The position numbers were made by a program, and so were the translations under genes. DNA of 9,512 nt from Bacillota bacterium (GTDB lineage: Bacteria > Bacillota > Clostridia > Peptostreptococcales > Anaerovoracaceae), in assembly GCA_017523605.1 (NCBI GenBank), contig JAFWVZ010000210.1, forward strand, positions 1 to 9,512. The letters run 5' to 3'. Each line of letters begins with the position of its first letter. Position 1 is the stretch's first letter. The notes beneath the pieces were generated by a model. It made no database searches. It had not been told where the DNA came from and worked only from the letters and a program-made list of their open reading frames with translations. Of this stretch, positions 6,141 to 9,512 are shown piece by piece.

Positions 6141-7565
6141 CTATCCCATCTTCTTCGCCAGACCGTAGCCCGCCGGAGGTTCGTCGCCGTCCTTAAGCAT
6201 CTTGATCTTTTTCATCTGGTAGATGACCATGGATACGGAGACTATAAGGCTCAGCACGTCCGCGGCAGCCTGCGAGCAGGCCAGTCCGTTAACGCCCCAC
6301 ACCCGGCTCATGATGAACGCTGCCGGAATAAGGAATATTACTTGTCTGGAAAGACCCAGTATGGTCGCCTCCACCGGACGCCCCAGCGCCTGGTAAAGAC
6401 CGTTGATTATCATTACCCAGACGTGCGGGAACATGGTCGCGCACTGGGTCCTGAGCATTATGGTACCTATACGCAGCGTTTCCGCGTCTTTTTCCACGTC
6501 CATGAATATACCCAGAACGTTGGGCGTAAGTATGAACAGAACGACGCTCAGCACTACTGCCACAACTGCGCCTATAGCCGTGCAGGTCCAGAACGCCTGA
6601 CGCACTCTGGCGTACCTTCTGGCTCCCCAGCAGTAACCGCCTATGGGCTGAAGACCCTGGCCGAAGCCCAGCACCGCCGAACCTACCAGCCTTGCGCACT
6701 TGTTGGCCACGGATACCGCCGCCAGTGCAGCGTCGCCGAACAGCCTTGCCATGTTGTTGATAAACACGGCGGAAAGGCTCATGACGCTGGAGCGCAGCAG
6801 CGTGGGTATGCCCATCTTGGCGATCTCTTTATATATCTCCCACTTGGGTGTAAAGTACTTGAATCTTAACTCTAAGAGCGTCTTGCCGCGCAGGAACGGG
6901 GTCAGCAGGATGAAGAAACTTATGGCCTTGGAGATCGTGGTCGCGAGAGCCGCCCCGCCTACTCCCATGCCGAATGTGCGGATGAACAGCGGATCCAGAC
7001 CTACGTTGATGACACATCCGGATACCATGCCTATCATGGAATACGTGGTGCTGCCCTCCGCGCGCAGAGTCTGGCTGCACGTTACCTCGCCCGCCGTAAA
7101 AGGCGCGGATATGAGTATGAACGTGGCGTACTCCACGGCGTACGGCGCAGCGCCCTCCGTAGCGCCAAGGAATATGACGAAATCGGAACGGAAGATGTAA
7201 GCTATGAACGCCAGAACGCTTAGCACCATCATGCATGTAAAGACCGATGTGGACGCCACCTTGCTGGCTTCGTCCTCGCGCTTTGCCCCCATTAGCTTGG
7301 ATATGGGGCTTGCGGCGCCCATGCCGAATGCCAGAGCTACCGAGCGCATCAAGTGCAGAAGCGAATCGTTTACACCTACCGCAGCGGTGGCTGTAATGCC
7401 AAGCTGGCTTACGAAATATGTGTCCGCAAGATTATACAGCGCGTCTATGAGCATGGTGACTATCATAGGCAGCGCAACTACCGGGATGACCTTCAGCAGG
7501 TTCCCGTTAAGCATCATGTCTCTTCTTGCGGCTCTTCTTTCCTCGAGCCCGAGATTCTGCGCCAT
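6141..7565 (-). CDS. MATE-family multidrug/cation antiporter
   Basis: The protein has 474 residues, the usual MATE length, with about 12 hydrophobic helices arranged as two six-helix halves. The first half opens with VIPVVALPMIVTMLIDALYN and has LADTYFVSQLG and the loop AFGMGAASPISKLMGAKRED, both typical of MepA/DinF-like MATE exporters. The second half repeats the pattern with MGIPTLLRSSVMSLSAVFIN, GFGQGLQPIGGYCWGARR and GLYQALGRP. These proteins export drugs or metabolites in exchange for Na+ or H+; the substrate cannot be read from sequence. ATG 7565 has a good AAGGAG 8 bp upstream. It is the first gene of the minus-strand operon and ends 9 bp before the GTPase-NYN gene. Pairing a drug exporter with a ribosome-protection-like protein fits an antibiotic-defence operon, but this is context only. 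Confidence 0.93.
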   Translation of the reverse strand: MAQNLGLEERRAARRDMMLNGNLLKVIPVVALPMIVTMLIDALYNLADTYFVSQLGITATAAVGVNDSLLHLMRSVALAFGMGAASPISKLMGAKREDEASKVASTSVFTCMMVLSVLAFIAYIFRSDFVIFLGATEGAAPYAVEYATFILISAPFTAGEVTCSQTLRAEGSTTYSMIGMVSGCVINVGLDPLFIRTFGMGVGGAALATTISKAISFFILLTPFLRGKTLLELRFKYFTPKWEIYKEIAKMGIPTLLRSSVMSLSAVFINNMARLFGDAALAAVSVANKCARLVGSAVLGFGQGLQPIGGYCWGARRYARVRQAFWTCTAIGAVVAVVLSVVLFILTPNVLGIFMDVEKDAETLRIGTIMLRTQCATMFPHVWVMIINGLYQALGRPVEATILGLSRQVIFLIPAAFIMSRVWGVNGLACSQAAADVLSLIVSVSMVIYQMKKIKMLKDGDEPPAGYGLAKKMG

Positions 7566-7573
7566 TCTTTTAA

Positions 7574-7615
7574 CTCCTTAAATTATATTATACCATCCGG
7601 AGCGCTCAGCAGAAA
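7574..7615 (-). promoter_or_regulatory. Promoter and ribosome binding site of the MATE-GTPase-ylmH operon
   Basis: On the minus strand, TGG-TATAAT (TATAAT at 7587-7592) forms an extended -10. A weak -35-like TTTCTG (7610-7615) lies 17 bp upstream. AAGGAG (7574-7579) lies just downstream as the ribosome binding site for ATG 7565. A second overlapping TATAAT occurs at 7582-7587. The implied leader is very short. Confidence 0.6.
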
Positions 7616-7659
7616 CTCCGCGCGTCTGTCTAATTTTTATCAACCTTGCCGCCGCAGCA

Positions 7660-7688
7660 TTTACCTTAGCCGCGCAGTTTGGTATAAT
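7660..7688 (+). promoter_or_regulatory. Promoter of the phosphatase-fold/TIR operon
   Basis: TTTACC (7660-7665), a 17-bp spacer and TATAAT (7683-7688) form a good housekeeping-type promoter. The predicted start of transcription is near 7695, at a small hairpin GGCTGAACAGCC (7695-7706). It is followed by the ribosome binding site CGGAGGAA (7708-7715), 6 bp before ATG 7722. It is divergent from the MATE promoter within the 156-bp gap. Confidence 0.7.
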
Positions 7689-7721
7689 CTCCTTGGCTGA
7701 ACAGCCTCGGAGGAATACAAA

Positions 7722-8789
7722 ATGAAGAAAGTTCTTAAGACACTGCTCTGCATAATACTTGTGATCGTACTGATAGCCGTCGGATACGTGGCTTATGTAT
7801 TCATAGACTACCACAGGATAGGCGACCAGCCGCTTACGGTCACCGCCGGAGCGCTGTCCGAAAAAGCCGGCACAGGAAAGACTTACAGGATAGTCTCCTG
7901 GAACATAGGTTTCGGCGCCTACGAAGACGACTACGGATTCTTCATGGACGGAGGCACCCAGAGCTGGGCCTGGTCCAAGGAAAGACTGGACACCAACCTT
8001 AAGAACATTACCGATCTTCTGGCAAAGCAGAAGGCGGATCTTTACCTTATACAGGAAGTCGATTTCGACGCCACCAGAAGCTACCACTTCGACGAAAGGG
8101 AATACCTGTTAAAGGACCTGGGCGATCAGAACTACACCTTCGCTCAGAACTACGATTCCCCCTTCCTGATGTACCCGCTCACCCAGCCTCACGGAAAGAG
8201 CCGCGCGGGTCTCATGACCTTCTCGCGCTTCGTCATCGATTCAGCCGTAAGAAGAGAACTTCCGATAGAGACCGGATTTACCAAGTTCCTGGATCTGGAC
8301 CGCTGCTACAGCGCAAACCGCATTCCCATGGACAACGGCAAGGAACTTGTGCTCTACAACTTCCACCTGTCCGCATACACCTCGGACGGCAAGATCGCCA
8401 ACGAGCAGCTTAAGATCCTTCTGGCGGACATCCAGGAAGAATACAAGAAGGGCAACTACTGCATAGCCGGCGGTGATTTCAACAAGGACATACTGGGAGA
8501 CTCCTCCAAGTATTTCGGAAAGTCAGACATAGAATACACCTGGGCGCAGCCCATACCGGAAGGGACCTTCGACGGCTTCAACGTTAAGCTGATAGCTCCT
8601 CTCAACGAAGCGTCCCCCGTTCCCTCCTGCCGCAACGCGGACGGTCCATACAAGCCCGGACAGTACGTGCTTACGATAGACGGCTTCATGGTGACCGACA
8701 ACATAGAAGTTGTGGGATCCGACGTCATAGACACTCAGTTCAAGTACTCGGACCACAACCCGGTATACATGGAATTCATCCTTAAGTAG
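7722..8789 (+). CDS. Membrane-anchored endonuclease/exonuclease/phosphatase-family enzyme
   Basis: The protein has 355 residues. The N-terminus is MKK followed by a hydrophobic helix (about 5-28) without a clear cleavage site. This suggests a signal anchor with the enzyme outside the membrane. The domain from about 55 has the full set of EEP-fold motifs: SWNIG (N61), LIQEVD (E112), NFHLSAY (H215), GGDFNKD (D252, N254), the TIDGFM Asp (D320) and the terminal SDHNPV (D344, H345). Family members are metal-dependent phosphodiesterases or phosphatases acting on DNA, RNA, phosphoinositides, sphingomyelin or cyclic nucleotides. All catalytic positions look intact, so it should be active, but the substrate is unknown. 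An extracytoplasmic location favours nutrient scavenging or lipid/nucleotide hydrolysis. It has its own promoter, ends in TAG, and is 12 bp before the TIR-like gene, so the two are probably co-transcribed. No signs of decay. Confidence 0.9.
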   Translation: MKKVLKTLLCIILVIVLIAVGYVAYVFIDYHRIGDQPLTVTAGALSEKAGTGKTYRIVSWNIGFGAYEDDYGFFMDGGTQSWAWSKERLDTNLKNITDLLAKQKADLYLIQEVDFDATRSYHFDEREYLLKDLGDQNYTFAQNYDSPFLMYPLTQPHGKSRAGLMTFSRFVIDSAVRRELPIETGFTKFLDLDRCYSANRIPMDNGKELVLYNFHLSAYTSDGKIANEQLKILLADIQEEYKKGNYCIAGGDFNKDILGDSSKYFGKSDIEYTWAQPIPEGTFDGFNVKLIAPLNEASPVPSCRNADGPYKPGQYVLTIDGFMVTDNIEVVGSDVIDTQFKYSDHNPVYMEFILK

Positions 8790-8801
8790 AAAGGATATGC
8801 A

Positions 8802-9203
8802 ATGGTAAACGTATTCGTCGTACACGCCGGAAGCGACTACGACTTTGTAAAGGAACGCATGGAGCCCTTCCTGCTGGGTCTTAAGGACGAGAACGGCGAG
8901 CCCGCCAATCTGGGCGGCAGCTCCAACATCCTTACCCTGGAATCCGGAAAAGCCTCCAACTGGAAGCCGGACGCCAAGAAGAAGATAAAGATGGCGCACG
9001 TGGTCATCGTCATTCTGGGCAAGAACACCTCCGACTCCGGCAAGGAAGATACGCTGGGCTGGGAAGTGGCGCAGGCGGCAAAGCTCAACAAGCAGATAAT
9101 GATCTACAACCGCGGCGCGTACCCTGTGCCGTCCTATCTCTACGTCGTGGACCGCTTTACCAAGCAGAAGCGGCCCGTGGCGGAGCAGATGACCATGGCT
9201 TAG
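8802..9203 (+). CDS. TIR-like domain protein, N-terminal part up to an in-frame TAG
   Basis: This is a 133-residue TIR-like domain. It has a first strand VFVVHAGSDYDFVKERMEPF, a NILTLESGKASNWKPDAKKK segment, then strand AHVVIVILGKNTSDS. GWEVAQAAKLNK contains Trp87-Glu88, where TIR-like NADases of bacterial immunity carry the catalytic Glu. IMIYNRGAYPVPSYL follows. Such domains cleave NAD or make cyclic-ADP-ribose-type signals. AAAGGA (8790-8795) lies 6 bp before ATG 8802, just downstream of the phosphatase-fold gene. The frame is cut by TAG 9201-9203 after ...AEQMTMA, but coding sequence continues in the same frame with IKDRIDNYSRGYYNIFSP. The TAG stands where Glu (GAG) or Gln (CAG) is plausible, one base away. 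The full protein should be a TIR-membrane fusion. Alternatives are a nonsense mutation, a sequence error, or readthrough. The TIR assignment is by fold pattern and moderately firm. Confidence 0.75.
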   Translation: MVNVFVVHAGSDYDFVKERMEPFLLGLKDENGEPANLGGSSNILTLESGKASNWKPDAKKKIKMAHVVIVILGKNTSDSGKEDTLGWEVAQAAKLNKQIMIYNRGAYPVPSYLYVVDRFTKQKRPVAEQMTMA

Positions 9204-9512
9204 ATAAAGGACCGCATAGACAATTACTCCCGCGGCTACTACAACATATTTTCCCCGGCTTACGAGAATCTGGATCCGCAGCAGAAGAGCGAGCACCAGA
9301 GCGAGCTTGTGGAGCAGTACACTATGTTCCAGAAGACCTCCGAAGACCTGGTGTCCCGCAGGCAGGACGTCAATTCCTTCTACATAAGCGTAAACAGCGC
9401 GCTCACCGCGATCGTAGGCATTGTCCTGGGCGTGGTCAAGTTCCCCGCCAACATGTTCGTGGTGGCTTTCATGTGCGTAGCCGGAATAATCCTGGACATC
9501 GCGTGGATAAAC
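9204..9512 (+). pseudogene. Membrane-domain continuation of the TIR-like protein (3' end beyond window)
   Basis: The frame following the TAG is open for 103 codons to the window edge. It begins with IKDRIDNYSRGYYNIFSP. A helical cytoplasmic stretch follows, with EHQSELVEQYTMFQKTSEDL and SRRQDVNSFY. Then come two hydrophobic helices: about 194-212 of the joined frame (NSALTAIVGIVLGVV) and about 218-236 (FVVAFMCVAGIILDIAW). The E-Q-Y/S-R-R/N-S pattern leading into two helices resembles small bacterial membrane proteins of the RipA/SLATT-like kind that accompany immunity genes. There is no start codon with a ribosome binding site near its beginning (first ATG at 9323), so it is not an independent gene. 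It is the second half of the TIR protein, separated by a premature stop. Confidence 0.65.

Noticed and set aside
4845..6869. 674-codon plus-strand open frame opposite the GTPase and MATE genes
   Set aside because: Also codon-aligned with both genes, since the 9-bp spacer keeps phase; it is low in hydrophobic pattern, lacks motifs and a ribosome binding site, and is a by-product of codon bias.
9201..9203. UAG reassigned to an amino acid
   Set aside because: The MATE, GTPase-NYN and phosphatase-fold genes all end in TAG at their expected C-termini.
1..9512. tRNA, rRNA, CRISPR arrays, insertion sequences
   Set aside because: No cloverleaf, conserved rRNA stretch, repeat-spacer array or transposase coding was seen on either strand.

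Overview
The window looks like chromosomal DNA from an anaerobic Firmicute of class Clostridia, possibly near Lachnospiraceae. The basis is gene content: a DapF of clostridial type, a TetM-like GTPase joined to a YacP/Rae1-type NYN domain, a YlmH protein, and strong GGAGG-type ribosome binding sites. Codon use is unusual. Base composition is fairly GC-rich, yet ATA is the favoured isoleucine codon in most genes. The assignment rests on remembered family features, not on a search.

Layout. (1) Positions 2-2320, plus strand: the 3' part of carB (carbamoyl-phosphate synthase large chain) runs in frame, with no stop, into dapF (diaminopimelate epimerase). A TGA at 2234-2236 interrupts dapF 27 codons before its natural end at 2320. 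(2) 2321-2451: intergenic, with a strong palindromic terminator at 2379-2404. (3) 2452-2780, plus strand: a small HicB/DUF1902-like antitoxin gene overlapping a hicA toxin gene whose 3' half is missing. It breaks off in the 3' end of the oppositely oriented ylmH. (4) 7565 down to 2762, minus strand: a tight three-gene operon. It encodes a MATE-family transporter, a TetM/EF-G-like GTPase with a C-terminal Rae1-like NYN ribonuclease domain, and YlmH, an S4-domain RNA-binding protein. Intergenic distances are 9 bp and then a 50-bp overlap. (5) 7566-7721: a divergent promoter region. (6) 7722-9512, plus strand: a membrane-anchored endonuclease/exonuclease/phosphatase-fold enzyme, then a TIR-like protein whose frame is broken by TAG at 9201-9203. 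Its reading frame continues into a two-helix membrane domain that runs off the window.

How the parts may work together. The most interesting unit is the GTPase-NYN/YlmH pair. A ribosome-binding GTPase carries a domain related to an A-site mRNA endonuclease, and it is translationally coupled to a protein implicated in ribosome-associated quality control. This suggests a stalled-ribosome or ribosome-protection system. The TIR/membrane protein resembles immunity effectors. The hicBA remnant and two separate premature stops show local gene decay, or sequence errors, at several points.
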